Origin: an uncultured Candidatus Entotheonella sp.
Lineage (GTDB): Bacteria > Tectomicrobia > Entotheonellia > Entotheonellales > Entotheonellaceae
DNA length: 64,000 nt
Reading direction: 5' to 3'
Assembly (NCBI GenBank): GCA_951828535.1
Contig: OX639990.1
Location: 1,909,300-1,973,299, forward strand
In this document: piece after piece, positions 16,201-24,792 of the stretch
Numbering within the stretch: the stretch's first letter is position 1
Layout: each line of letters opens with the position of its first letter
Position numbers and translations under genes: made by a program
The notes under the pieces: model-generated
Database searches by the model: none
What the model was told of the DNA's origin: nothing
Seen by the model: only the letters and a program-made list of their open reading frames with translations

Positions 16201-18291
16201 ATGAGAAAACCCCGTTTATCTGCCGTTGCAACCCTGCTTTGGTTGCTGACGTGCTGTCTTCTCCCCGCTGACTCCCAGACCTCTACCGAGCAGCCGTGCA
16301 TGACGCCCGGCGGTCACTCGCAAGACCCGGGCATCATCCTGCAGGCGCAGACGTTGGAATACTTCGAGGCCGAGAACCGGCTGGAGGCGACCGGCAAGGT
16401 GTCGGTGGTCTATGGCGACGCGTTGCTGCTGGCCGACCGCCTGGAAATGGACACGGAAAGCGGCGTCGGCACCGCGACGGGCGACGTGCGACTATCCACC
16501 CCCGAGGACCAGCTCCGGGCGTCGCGAGTGGATTTCGATCTCACCAACGAACGCGGCCTGGTATACGATGCCAGCGGCGTCCTGGGCAACACGTATCGCG
16601 TCAGCAGCGAGCGCCTGGAACGCCTCGGGCCGCAGCGCTTCGTGGCGCAACGGGGGCGGATCACGACGTGTACCGGGCGGGTCCCCGCCTGGGAATTCCG
16701 CGCCCGCCGCGCCCGTCTCGGCGCCGGCAACTACGTGACGCTGCAGCACCCGTCCTTCCGCATCAAAGGCGTGCCCGTGTTCTACCTGCCGTACGCCGTC
16801 TTCCCGTACCGGGACGAACGCACCACCGGATTTCTGCCGCCGCAGCTGGGCATCGACACCAACCACGGGACCGTTGTCAGAGAGGAGTTTTTCTGGGCCA
16901 TGACGGACTGGATGGACAGCACGCTTGGCGTCGAATACTTTGGCGAGCGCGGCTATCGGCCGTACGTGGAGTACCGCTACAGCCTCGACCCGAAGTCCGA
17001 CGGGCAGGTACAGGGCACCTTCATGCACGACCGCAAAACGGGTGAGGACCTGTGGCAGATATTCCTGCAGCAGCGGCAGGCATTCGGCTGGGGCATCAGC
17101 GGCGTCACGCAGTTCGACTTACGCAGCGAGCGCGACATTCAGCGGCGTTTTGCGCGTAACATTCAGCAAGAATCAAGGACCCAGACAGCGTCTTTCGCCA
17201 GCCTCAGCAAACGCTTCACCAACAGCCGTGTGACGCTTCAGGCGGACGCCTTCGAGGGCATTCCGGACAGCGGCAGCGATGCGACGTTCGAACGCCTGCC
17301 GAGCCTGCACCTGGAGCAGTTTCTGACCCCGCTGCTGGGACGGGCCTACTTCTCGGTAAGCGCCGCGGCCGACCGGATGCGGGCGTCCACCATCCGCGAC
17401 AATGCGGTCGTGCAGCGTTTCGACCTGTTTCCGCAACTCAGTGTGCCGCTGCGGGTGGCGCCGTGGCTGCAGATCACCGGCAGCGCCGGGCTGCGGCAGA
17501 CGTATTACCAGCGCGAGGGAATGGCGGAGGGCGAGACGTCCCGGACCGTTGTCGACGTGCGCGCCGCGGTGGAAGGACCCGCCTGGCAGCGGCGCTACAC
17601 GCGCAGCGGCGGCGCCTTGATCCACCTGTTGGCAACGGGGCTGGATTACCGGTACGTTCCCGAGGTGGATCAAGACGACTTGCCGGCTTACGAAACCCTC
17701 GACGCCAACGAGCACGCCCTCGACTCGCTGGAAACACTGACCCTGCTGGACCGCATCGGCCCGGCAAACTATGTCAAGCTACGGCTGTCCAACCGCTTTT
17801 TTGCGCGCAACGGAACGGGGCAGACACGCGAGGCGGCCCATCTGATCGTCGCGCAGGGTTTTAACGTCGGGGACGGTGGTCCTGGTGAACATGCGGGAGC
17901 AATGGGGCCGCTGGACATCGACGTGGGCGTGCGTCTGTGGCAGTTATGGTCATTGGAATCGGTGCTGCGCGTGGCACCGCAGACGGGTGAATTGCAGACG
18001 GCCCACTGGCGGGTCGCCGTCGATCTACCGCACGGCAGGTCGCTTTTCGCGCACAGTAACTACCGTCGGAACCCGGACGTGCTCTACGTCATCGGCGGCG
18101 TCAGCATGCCGGTGCTCAAGGGGCTGACAGCGGGCTACAATACCCGCTACGACGGCTCACGAGGGCAGTTCCGCGATCACGTCGCCACCCTGCTCTACCA
18201 GGCGCAGTGCTGGAGCGTCAACGGCAGCCTGCGCGTACGCCACAATGGTGACAAGTCGTTCCTGGTGGAAGCGAATCTCTTGTACTTCTGA
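16201..18291 (+). CDS. lptD: LPS-assembly protein LptD
   Basis: 696 residues, on the short side for LptD. A signal peptide covers residues 1-25. The periplasmic OstA/LptA-like jellyroll follows (ILQAQTLEYFEAENRLEATG and repeated strands to about 150), then ITTCTG...PAWEFRARRA and the plug/first-strand signature FYLPYAVFPYRDERTTGFL. The long remainder is a beta-barrel of alternating aromatic strands ending in a terminal phenylalanine. Cysteines near residue 33, in TTCTG, and in the CWSVNG strand fit the family's disulphide pattern. LptD inserts LPS into the outer leaflet with LptE. It is followed 16 bp later by msbA, so two steps of LPS export are paired. Confidence 0.95.
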   Translation: MRKPRLSAVATLLWLLTCCLLPADSQTSTEQPCMTPGGHSQDPGIILQAQTLEYFEAENRLEATGKVSVVYGDALLLADRLEMDTESGVGTATGDVRLSTPEDQLRASRVDFDLTNERGLVYDASGVLGNTYRVSSERLERLGPQRFVAQRGRITTCTGRVPAWEFRARRARLGAGNYVTLQHPSFRIKGVPVFYLPYAVFPYRDERTTGFLPPQLGIDTNHGTVVREEFFWAMTDWMDSTLGVEYFGERGYRPYVEYRYSLDPKSDGQVQGTFMHDRKTGEDLWQIFLQQRQAFGWGISGVTQFDLRSERDIQRRFARNIQQESRTQTASFASLSKRFTNSRVTLQADAFEGIPDSGSDATFERLPSLHLEQFLTPLLGRAYFSVSAAADRMRASTIRDNAVVQRFDLFPQLSVPLRVAPWLQITGSAGLRQTYYQREGMAEGETSRTVVDVRAAVEGPAWQRRYTRSGGALIHLLATGLDYRYVPEVDQDDLPAYETLDANEHALDSLETLTLLDRIGPANYVKLRLSNRFFARNGTGQTREAAHLIVAQGFNVGDGGPGEHAGAMGPLDIDVGVRLWQLWSLESVLRVAPQTGELQTAHWRVAVDLPHGRSLFAHSNYRRNPDVLYVIGGVSMPVLKGLTAGYNTRYDGSRGQFRDHVATLLYQAQCWSVNGSLRVRHNGDKSFLVEANLLYF

Positions 18292-18307
18292 ATGGACGGA
18301 CCGATTG

Positions 18308-20068
18308 ATGACCCTGTACCGACGCCTTCTGTCATACGTTTATCCGTATCGGCACCGGCTGATGGCGGCCATCCTGTGCAGTGTGGCCGTGTCGGCCACG
18401 ACAGGATACGCGGCGCTGCTGGTGAAGCCGATTCTGGACGAGATTTTCGTGGCGCGCGACACCACCCGGCTGGTGTTTTTTCCGCTGCTGGTGATGTTGC
18501 TGTACATCGCGCGGGGGTTCCTGCTGTACGGGCAGGCGTACCTGATGCGTTCGGTCGGGCAGCGGGTCATCCGCGACCTGCGGCAGGAGATGTTCGCGCA
18601 CTTGCAGGGGCTGCCGATGACGTATTTCAATCGCCAGCATACCGGCGTGCTGATGTCGCAGATCATGCACGACGTCACGCTGATCGAGCGCGCCGTCACC
18701 GATGCGGTGTCCACGGGTCTGCGGCAGGGCCTGACGCTGCTGGCGCTGATCGGCGTGGCCCTCTACCGCGACTGGGTGCTGGCGTTGTGGGCGCTGCTGG
18801 TGCTGCCGTTTGCCTGCCTGTGCATCGTGCAGCTCGGACGCGCCCTGCGGCGTCTGAGCCGGCGGGCGCAGGAGCACGTCGGGGACCTGAATGCGCTGGT
18901 GGCGGAGGTGTTGGGCAATATCCGGGTGGTCAAGGGCTTTGGGCGCGAGGGCTACGAAAATATGCGCTTCCGGCAAGGCAACGAGGCGTACTACAACGTC
19001 ATGCTGCGGGCGGTGCGCACCGACGAGATGCGCTCGCCGATCATGGAGTTCCTGGCTGCGGTGGGGGTCGCGGCGGTGGTCTGGTATGGCGGCTCGCAGG
19101 TGATCGCCGGCACGACGACGCCGGGCACGTTCTTCTCGTTTCTGACCGCCATTTTCATGATTTACGAGCCGGTACGGCGATTGAGCCGGATCAACAGTAC
19201 CGTCCAAAACGCCCTGGCCGCGGCGGGGCGGGTCTTCGGCCTGTTGGACACGCCGGGCGAGGCGGTGGAAGACAACCACGAGCCGGCGTTGCCGCCAATC
19301 CGGCACGGGCTGGCGTTCAACAACGTGTCGATGCGCTACGACCCCAATGGGGCCCTGGCGCTCGACAACGTGTCGCTGGAGGTGCCGGTAGGCAGCGTCG
19401 TGGCCCTGGTCGGCACGAGCGGCGCCGGCAAGACGTCGCTCGTGCACCTGATCCCGCGTTTTTACGAGCCGGAGAGCGGCTGCATCACCATCGACGGGCA
19501 GGATATTCAATCCGTGTCCCTGTCGTCGCTGCGGTCACAGATCGGCATCGTCTCGCAGGACATTATCCTGTTCGACGACACCGTGCGGCGCAACATTCTG
19601 TACGGCAACCCACAGGCCAACAATGAGCAGGTCATGGCAGCCGCTCACGCGGCCTACGCGCACGACTTCGTGATGCAGTTGCCAGACGGTTACGACACGA
19701 TGATCGGCGAACGCGGCGTCAAATTCTCCGGCGGCGAAAAGCAGCGCCTGGCCATCGCCCGCGCCCTGCTGCGCAACGCCCCGATCCTCATCCTCGACGA
19801 GGCCACCTCCGCCCTCGACAGTACCGCCGAACGCATGGTGCAACACGCCCTCGAAAATCTCATGAAGGACCGCACCACCTTCGTCATCGCCCATCGCCTC
19901 TCCACCGTTCGCCACGCCGACCTCATCGTCGTCCTCCACGAGGGCCGCATCGTCGAACGCGGCTGCCACGACGACCTCCTCGCCTCGTCCGGCCCCTACC
20001 GCCGCCTGTACGACCTGCAATTCCGGACGCAGGAGTCGGCGCCGGACGGGGGAGTTGTTGGGAGGTAA
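18308..20068 (+). CDS. msbA: lipid A export ABC transporter MsbA
   Basis: 586 residues, the usual MsbA length, from the ATG at 18308; earlier in-frame starts lie inside lptD. A six-helix exporter domain covers about residues 15-320. The ATPase has Walker A GTSGAGKT, signature FSGGEKQR and Walker B ILILDEATSALDS. MsbA flips lipid A-core across the inner membrane as a homodimer. The lptD-msbA pairing supports this assignment over a generic half-size exporter, though single-gene ABC exporters are hard to tell apart by sequence alone. Confidence 0.88.
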   Translation: MTLYRRLLSYVYPYRHRLMAAILCSVAVSATTGYAALLVKPILDEIFVARDTTRLVFFPLLVMLLYIARGFLLYGQAYLMRSVGQRVIRDLRQEMFAHLQGLPMTYFNRQHTGVLMSQIMHDVTLIERAVTDAVSTGLRQGLTLLALIGVALYRDWVLALWALLVLPFACLCIVQLGRALRRLSRRAQEHVGDLNALVAEVLGNIRVVKGFGREGYENMRFRQGNEAYYNVMLRAVRTDEMRSPIMEFLAAVGVAAVVWYGGSQVIAGTTTPGTFFSFLTAIFMIYEPVRRLSRINSTVQNALAAAGRVFGLLDTPGEAVEDNHEPALPPIRHGLAFNNVSMRYDPNGALALDNVSLEVPVGSVVALVGTSGAGKTSLVHLIPRFYEPESGCITIDGQDIQSVSLSSLRSQIGIVSQDIILFDDTVRRNILYGNPQANNEQVMAAAHAAYAHDFVMQLPDGYDTMIGERGVKFSGGEKQRLAIARALLRNAPILILDEATSALDSTAERMVQHALENLMKDRTTFVIAHRLSTVRHADLIVVLHEGRIVERGCHDDLLASSGPYRRLYDLQFRTQESAPDGGVVGR

Positions 20069-20094
20069 CGGGATTGATGGAAAGTAGGCCGGAT

Positions 20095-20251
20095 TAGAGC
20101 TGCTTCGGATCATAACGGCTCAAGGTCACGCCGGCGAAAGAACGGCACCCCGGACTTGATCCGGGGCCGGAGTCCAGAAGTTCGCCCGGGAGAAGAAACT
20201 GGCCTGGACTGTTCCAGGGTCACTGGATTCCGCGTCAAGCCCGGAATGACG
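20095..20251 (-). repeat. dispersed repeat family A, copy 2 (left of oxyR)
   Basis: The 238-bp gap between msbA and oxyR is mostly this element. It reads the same way as the copy at 21335-21462, so oxyR sits between two direct copies. It begins with AGAGCTGCTTCGGATC, a degenerate form of the terminal repeat of the 21293-21506 element, and ends with CCCGGAATGACG. No matching right terminus is visible, so this copy looks truncated. Confidence 0.7.
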
Positions 20252-20306
20252 CTTTGGGGGCAAGTGTAGTCCAACATTCCGCATGGCTGCTTGCAAGGAG
20301 ATGGCG

Positions 20307-21296
20307 ATGACATTACAGGACTTGCGTTACGTCGTGACGCTGGCGGAGACTCGAAATTTCGCGCGCGCCGCGGAAGCCTGCTACGTCAGCCAGCCGACGT
20401 TAAGCACGCAGATCAAGAAGCTCGAAGACGAGTTGGGCCTGGCCCTGTTCGAGCGCACCAACAAGCGCGTCATGCCGACGCCGGCGGGTTTCGAGCTGAT
20501 CGCACAGGCGCGGGTGGTGTTGGAAGAAGCAGGGAAATTTCACCAAATGGCGCAGCAAGCCCTCGATCCAATGGCGGGGCCGCTCCGGCTCGGTGTCATC
20601 CCCACCTTGGGGCCTTATCTCCTGCCCCATCTCGTGCCCCGGTTGCGCACGGATTATCCGCGCTTGAGTTTGTATCTGAGAGAAGATCTGACCGCCAATC
20701 TGATCGAGCGGCTGCGTACCGGATTGCTGGATGCGATCCTGGTGGCGTTGCCCATTCAGACCGATGGCCTGCAACTCATCGAGCTCTTCCGGGAACCGTT
20801 TGTGATGGCGCTGCCAAAGGATAGCCCGTTGGCCGGCAAGTCCGAGGTGGTGGAGACGGATCTGGTGGGCGTACCGCTGTTGTTGCTCGAAGACGGGCAT
20901 TGCCTGCGCGACCAGGCCCTGGCGGTATGCGGCTTGCCACAACCACGCGGCGCCGAGGATTTCCGTGCCAGCAGTTTGGAGACGCTGCGGCAGATGGTGG
21001 CGGCCGGTGTGGGCTGTACGCTCTTGCCGGCGTTGGCTGCTGACACCGCAGGGGGGGTCGGGACGGAGTTCGCGGGCACGGGGCTGATCGAACTGCGATC
21101 CTTCGCCGCCCCGGTCCCCTGTCGCGCGATTGGCCTGGCCGCGCGGCGGGGCTTTCCCCGCATGGAGATGGTACGGGCGTTCGCCGAGCTGATCAAACGC
21201 TGTGCGCCTCACGGCGTAGAGTTGATCGCGTCATCGGGAACGCCCGCGGCGGCGTCCGGCGATGGGAAACCGGACGACCTGCCAAGCCGAGGCTAG
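20307..21296 (+). CDS. oxyR: hydrogen-peroxide sensor OxyR (LysR family)
   Basis: 329 residues. The start at 20307 has AAGGAG six bases upstream; the other ATGs at 20283 and 20301 are worse placed. An N-terminal winged HTH is followed by the LysR effector domain. The peroxide-sensing pair is present as GHCLRDQALAVC, C-x8-C, matching the reactive Cys199/Cys208 pair of E. coli OxyR. Oxidised OxyR activates catalase and related genes. The catalase gene katA lies 381 bp downstream in convergent orientation, with an OxyR-type operator in front of it. The last codon and TAG stop fall inside a terminal-inverted-repeat element, so the C-terminus may have been altered by the insertion. Confidence 0.95.
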   Translation: MTLQDLRYVVTLAETRNFARAAEACYVSQPTLSTQIKKLEDELGLALFERTNKRVMPTPAGFELIAQARVVLEEAGKFHQMAQQALDPMAGPLRLGVIPTLGPYLLPHLVPRLRTDYPRLSLYLREDLTANLIERLRTGLLDAILVALPIQTDGLQLIELFREPFVMALPKDSPLAGKSEVVETDLVGVPLLLLEDGHCLRDQALAVCGLPQPRGAEDFRASSLETLRQMVAAGVGCTLLPALAADTAGGVGTEFAGTGLIELRSFAAPVPCRAIGLAARRGFPRMEMVRAFAELIKRCAPHGVELIASSGTPAAASGDGKPDDLPSRG

Positions 21297-21506
21297 AGCA
21301 GTTTCGGTTCACAACGGCTTTCGATTGAGTCGGTGTCACCCCGGCGAAAGAACGTCACCCCAGACCCCGGATCAGGTCCGGGGCAGGCTTTGATCCGGGG
21401 CCGGAGTCCAGTGGCTTGCCGGTGGCGCAGGTCGCTGGATTCCGGCATGCGCCGGAATGACGCTTTGGCGTATTGAATGGTTCATTCAGAACCGAAAGTG
21501 CTCTAG
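21293..21506. mobile_element. MITE-like element with 18-bp terminal inverted repeats
   Basis: CTAGAGCAGTTTCGGTTC (21293-21310) and GAACCGAAAGTGCTCTAG (21489-21506) form inverted ends with one mismatch. The 214-bp element has no gene. Its interior is a family A repeat (21335-21462) with CACCCCGGCGAAAGAACG and GGATTCCGGCATGCGCCGG palindromes. The CTAG at the left end supplies the oxyR stop codon. No transposase for it is in the window. Confidence 0.65.
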
Positions 21507-21509
21507 GAA

Positions 21510-21674
21510 GGCCTGATTAAGTCCCACCGATGCAACCCTCTGTCGGCCAATTCACCTTATCCCGGCGGAGAGGTCTGCGGCCCCGGCCTTGGTTCCGGGG
21601 CCACCGGGATAACCAACAGCAGGCATCGGCTGTTCATACGGAACCCAGTCGCGTTTTAGCGACTTGCTCAGGCC
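21510..21674. repeat. second inverted-repeat element between oxyR and katA
   Basis: GGCCTGATTAAGTC (21510-21523) and GACTTGCTCAGGCC (21661-21674) are imperfect inverted ends (12 of 14). Inside are nested inverted pairs: CCGATGC with GCATCGG, TTATCCCGG with CCGGGATAA, and GGCCCCGG with CCGGGGCC. It begins 4 bp after the element at 21293-21506 and ends just before the katA stop. It may act as a bidirectional transcription barrier; that is inference. Confidence 0.55.
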
Positions 21675-21677
21675 CCC

Positions 21678-23171
21678 CTAAACCAGGGCCATGGCATCCG
21701 CTACCAGCCTGGATTCGACCTCCGTCATGTCCAGGCCGAGCGCCAGCGCCACCCCGCGGCCATAGTCGATATCGGCCCGAAAAAAGTGGCACAGCTGGCG
21801 CATCTGGATATCCGGCCTTGCCTGCCCGAGCGCGCCGGCAATGGCTTTGTGCAGCCGCTCCTGCTCATCCGGCGGCATGAGGCGGTAGAGATTGCCCGCC
21901 TGCGTATAATCGTCATGATCCTGGCGTGAATCGTAGCGATCCACCACGACGTCGCCCAGCGGCAACGCCGGCTCTTTGTATTCCGGTTGATCCTTCGGCG
22001 CCGTGTCGTCGCTGTTGGGGAAGTAATGGGTGGTGCCGCCGCCCTGTCCCAGCGACATGACGCCGTCGCGCTGGTAGTGCATCACGGGACAGCGCGGCCG
22101 GTTGACCGGCAGTTGCTGATAGTTGTTGCCGACCCGGTAGCGGTGGGCGTCGGCGTAGCTCATCAGGCGCGCCTGGAGCATTTTGTCGGGGCTCCAGCTG
22201 ATCCCGGGCACGGTCGCGCTGGGACTGAACGACGCCTGCTCCACCTCGGCGAAGTAGTTTTGCGGGTTGCGGTTGAGTTCCAGAATACCCACCTCGATCA
22301 ACGGAAAGTCCGCGTGCGGCCAGACCTTCGTGAGATCAAACGGATTCCACGGAAACGCCTCGGCCTGCGCCTCAGTCATCACCTGAATGGAGAAGCGCCA
22401 GCGCGGAAAATCGCCGCGCTCGATGGCCTCGAAGAGGTCGCGCTGGTGCGACTCCCGGTCCCTTGCCGTCAGCGCGCCCGCCTCGGCGTCGGTGAGGCAC
22501 GCGATGCCCTGCAGCGTCTTGAAATGGAACTTGCACCACACCCGCTCGCCGGCCGCGTTGATGAGGCTGTACGTATGGCTGCCGTAGCCGTTGAGGTGCC
22601 GGTACGACCTGGGCAAGCCGCGGTCTGAAAAGAGGATCGTCACCTGATGCAGGGATTCCGGGCACAGCGACCAGAAGTCCCACTGCATGTTCATGTCGCG
22701 CAGGTTGGTTTGCGGGTGGCGCTTCTGGGTGTGGATGAACTGGGCAAATTTGTAGGGGTCGCGCACGAAGAACACCGGGGTGTTGTTGCCCACCATGTCC
22801 CAGTTGCCCTGCTCGGTATAGAACTTCAACGCAAAGCCGCGCACGTCGCGTTCCGCATCGGCGGCGCCGCGTTCGCCGGCCACGGTGGAGAAGCGCAGAA
22901 ACGTTTCGGTTTGCTTGCCGACCTCAGAGAGAAACGCGGCGCGCGTGTAGCGCGTCACGTCGTTGGTAACCGTAAAGGTGCCGTACGCCCCGGAGCCCTT
23001 GGCGTGCACCACGCGCTCCGGGATGCGCTCGCGGTTGAAATGCTGCATTTGCTCCAGAAGCTGCACGTCCTGCATGAGCAGCGGACCGCGTTCACCCGCG
23101 GTCAGGGCATTTTGATTGTCGGCGATGGGCGCGCCGTCGGCCGTGGTCAGGATATGATGATGGTGACTCAT
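21678..23171 (-). CDS. katA: catalase, small-subunit (clade 3-like) type
   Basis: 497 residues, typical of small-subunit haem catalases, starting at an ATG preceded by GAGGAG. It disproportionates hydrogen peroxide. The distal His is in [14 protein letters not shown], the active-site Asn lies in the [12 protein letters not shown] region, and the proximal haem Tyr is in [14 protein letters not shown]. The catalase core runs to about residue 410, with a C-terminal catalase-related domain after it. It is convergent with oxyR, and an OxyR-type operator lies 117-153 bp upstream of the start, so peroxide induction is likely. Confidence 0.96.
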   Translation of the reverse strand: MSHHHHILTTADGAPIADNQNALTAGERGPLLMQDVQLLEQMQHFNRERIPERVVHAKGSGAYGTFTVTNDVTRYTRAAFLSEVGKQTETFLRFSTVAGERGAADAERDVRGFALKFYTEQGNWDMVGNNTPVFFVRDPYKFAQFIHTQKRHPQTNLRDMNMQWDFWSLCPESLHQVTILFSDRGLPRSYRHLNGYGSHTYSLINAAGERVWCKFHFKTLQGIACLTDAEAGALTARDRESHQRDLFEAIERGDFPRWRFSIQVMTEAQAEAFPWNPFDLTKVWPHADFPLIEVGILELNRNPQNYFAEVEQASFSPSATVPGISWSPDKMLQARLMSYADAHRYRVGNNYQQLPVNRPRCPVMHYQRDGVMSLGQGGGTTHYFPNSDDTAPKDQPEYKEPALPLGDVVVDRYDSRQDHDDYTQAGNLYRLMPPDEQERLHKAIAGALGQARPDIQMRQLCHFFRADIDYGRGVALALGLDMTEVESRLVADAMALV

Positions 23172-23287
23172 GGTATCGTCTCCTCAGCGATTGAGATTCA
23201 CGCGATTGCCAGGCCCCTGGGTTGAAGCTGTCGGGGGTCGCGTTGTCGTGCTGAGGGGAAGGTAACGAGTTGTCATTAATAAGTAAA

Positions 23288-23324
23288 ATACATAATAATA
23301 ATGTCTTTAATAGTTTTAAACTAT
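23288..23324 (-). promoter_or_regulatory. OxyR operator upstream of katA
   Basis: One half fits the OxyR element ATAG-N-T-N3-A-N-CTAT perfectly (ATAGTTTTAAACTAT, 23310-23324). The other half (ATACATAATAATAAT, 23288-23302), at the required 7-bp spacing, keeps 7 of 10 defined positions. Overall about 17 of 20 consensus positions match. It lies in the gap between the end of the DUF488 gene and katA, in AT-rich DNA that stands out from the GC-rich surroundings. Confidence 0.7.
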
Positions 23325-23334
23325 GGATAGATAA

Positions 23335-23946
23335 TCAGACCAGATCCGGCGGCTTTCCGACATACGCCACCTTTCGCGCCTGTCTGCTCACCGCGTCCGC
23401 AATGAGCTGTTCCCTGGAGCGGAACATGTCGCCGTCTCGGGGTAATTTGAACCTGTCCAGCAAGCGGTCCACGGCAGCGGCGTGGCTTTCCAGATCACCG
23501 GCGGCGAGAATATGCCCAATGCCAAGGTCTCGCGCCGTCAAAACCTGGGCAATCAGGAGCGTTCGGTGACAATCCAGCGGTTCCTTCTCGCTGCACATCA
23601 GCGCGATGCGGCGTTCGCCTGTTCGTTGGATGACCTGCCGGATACCCTCCTTGAACGCATCCATTTCCGCCAACTGGTCGTATTGAACCCGCCCCTCGGC
23701 GTCGTAGCACGAAGGATCTGCCGGCCGGCCGCCAAGTTCCTCACCCATGAACACATAGCCGACGTCCGCTTCCGTCAGCGCGGCCTGCAAGGTCTTCCGG
23801 TTGAATTGGGGATTGTACCGGCTATGCGGCGATGACCGGACATCCACGACATCTTCAATGTCGTGCCTGAGCAGGAGACCCAGAAACACCTCGGCAGCGT
23901 GATTCGAGTGTCCGATGGTAAACACGGGCGAGCGGGGCTGGTTCAT
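23335..23946 (-). CDS. DUF488 domain-containing protein
   Basis: 203 residues. It has the full DUF488 signature set: TIGHSNHAAEVFLGLL at the start, VDVRSSPHSRYNPQFNR, ELGGRP, and CSEKEPLDCHR near the middle. The family is cytoplasmic and of unknown biochemical function, with the two cysteines and histidine of the last motif suggesting a metal or redox site. It lies just upstream of katA in the same direction, but the gap holds an OxyR site, so katA probably has its own promoter. It is divergent from the methyltransferase gene. Confidence 0.9.
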   Translation of the reverse strand: MNQPRSPVFTIGHSNHAAEVFLGLLLRHDIEDVVDVRSSPHSRYNPQFNRKTLQAALTEADVGYVFMGEELGGRPADPSCYDAEGRVQYDQLAEMDAFKEGIRQVIQRTGERRIALMCSEKEPLDCHRTLLIAQVLTARDLGIGHILAAGDLESHAAAVDRLLDRFKLPRDGDMFRSREQLIADAVSRQARKVAYVGKPPDLV

Positions 23947-23972
23947 GAAACCATGCCTCTCGAATCGGAAGT

Positions 23973-24002
23973 TTGACCGGATTCTTGAACCCTGGGTAAT
24001 AT
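23973..24002 (+). promoter_or_regulatory. candidate sigma70 promoter for methyltransferase gene
   Basis: TTGACC (23973-23978), an 18-bp spacer and TAATAT (23997-24002) lie 55 bp upstream of the methyltransferase ATG at 24057, in the divergent gap with the DUF488 gene. The match is moderate. Confidence 0.35.
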
Positions 24003-24056
24003 GGCACGAGGACGACGCGCAGACAACAGGACGCTACGGCGCATGGAGACCACCCT

Positions 24057-24707
24057 ATGACCGCATCACCGCCCAAGCCCAACGACCACAGTTGGCTCAC
24101 CAAGCTCAGCACCGACAGTCAGGAAACCGCGGCGTATTACGATGCCTGGGCCGGAAACTACGACCAGACCCTGGCGCAATGGAATTACCAGAGCCCAACG
24201 ATTGTGGCAACGATGCTCAAGCAAGAGGTGCCGCCGGATGGTCGCGTTCTGGACGCCGGTTGCGGCACCGGCCTGTCCGGCAAAGCGCTGCACGCCGCCG
24301 GTTTCCAGCGCCTGACGGGTATTGACATCTCCCAGGCGTCGCTCGACGTAGCCGCGCAGGCCGGGGTCTACGAGCGTCTGATCCAGGTCAACTTGCAACA
24401 GATGCCCCTGCCGCTTGAGACCGACGAATTTGCAGCCGTGCAGTGTGTGGGCGTGCTGACTTATATCCCGGACACGACCGCCATCATGCGGGAATTTTGC
24501 CGGGTCGTACAACCGGGCGGCCTGGTGGCCTTTACGCAGCGGGAGGATCTGTTCAACGAACGTGACGTCGCCGGCGTGATGCAAACGCTGGCCGATGAGG
24601 GGACATGGACGCCGGTTTCGGTCTCCGAGCCCCGGGTGTATCTGCCCGGCAACGCGGATTATGCCGACAACGTCAAGGTCATCTATTGCGTCTGCCGCAG
24701 CGCATAG
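24057..24707 (+). CDS. class I SAM-dependent methyltransferase
   Basis: 216 residues. The SAM-binding motif I is VLDAGCGTGLSGKAL (about residues 63-77), motif II is LTGIDISQASLDVA, and a later VQCVGVLTYIP and FCRVVQPGGLVAFT strand-helix pair completes the Rossmann fold. The N-terminus (AAYYDAWAGNYDQTLAQWNY) is the usual substrate-side cap. The substrate cannot be told. It has a candidate promoter upstream and is followed by a palindromic repeat and the lptG-like gene. Confidence 0.88.
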   Translation: MTASPPKPNDHSWLTKLSTDSQETAAYYDAWAGNYDQTLAQWNYQSPTIVATMLKQEVPPDGRVLDAGCGTGLSGKALHAAGFQRLTGIDISQASLDVAAQAGVYERLIQVNLQQMPLPLETDEFAAVQCVGVLTYIPDTTAIMREFCRVVQPGGLVAFTQREDLFNERDVAGVMQTLADEGTWTPVSVSEPRVYLPGNADYADNVKVIYCVCRSA

Positions 24708-24713
24708 CGGAAT

Positions 24714-24739
24714 GTCGGATTACGCTGCGCTAATCCGAC
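24714..24739. repeat. palindromic repeat family C, copy 1
   Basis: GTCGGATTACG then CTGCGCTAATCCGAC, an inverted repeat 7 bp after the methyltransferase stop. A related copy lies at 56902-56927, where it contains the stop codon of the PHP gene. It could act as a terminator or mRNA stabiliser. Confidence 0.6.
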
Positions 24740-24792
24740 CTACAACAGCCGCCAACGTCCCCACCGTTCCGAAAGCCGAAACGGAATCCCCC

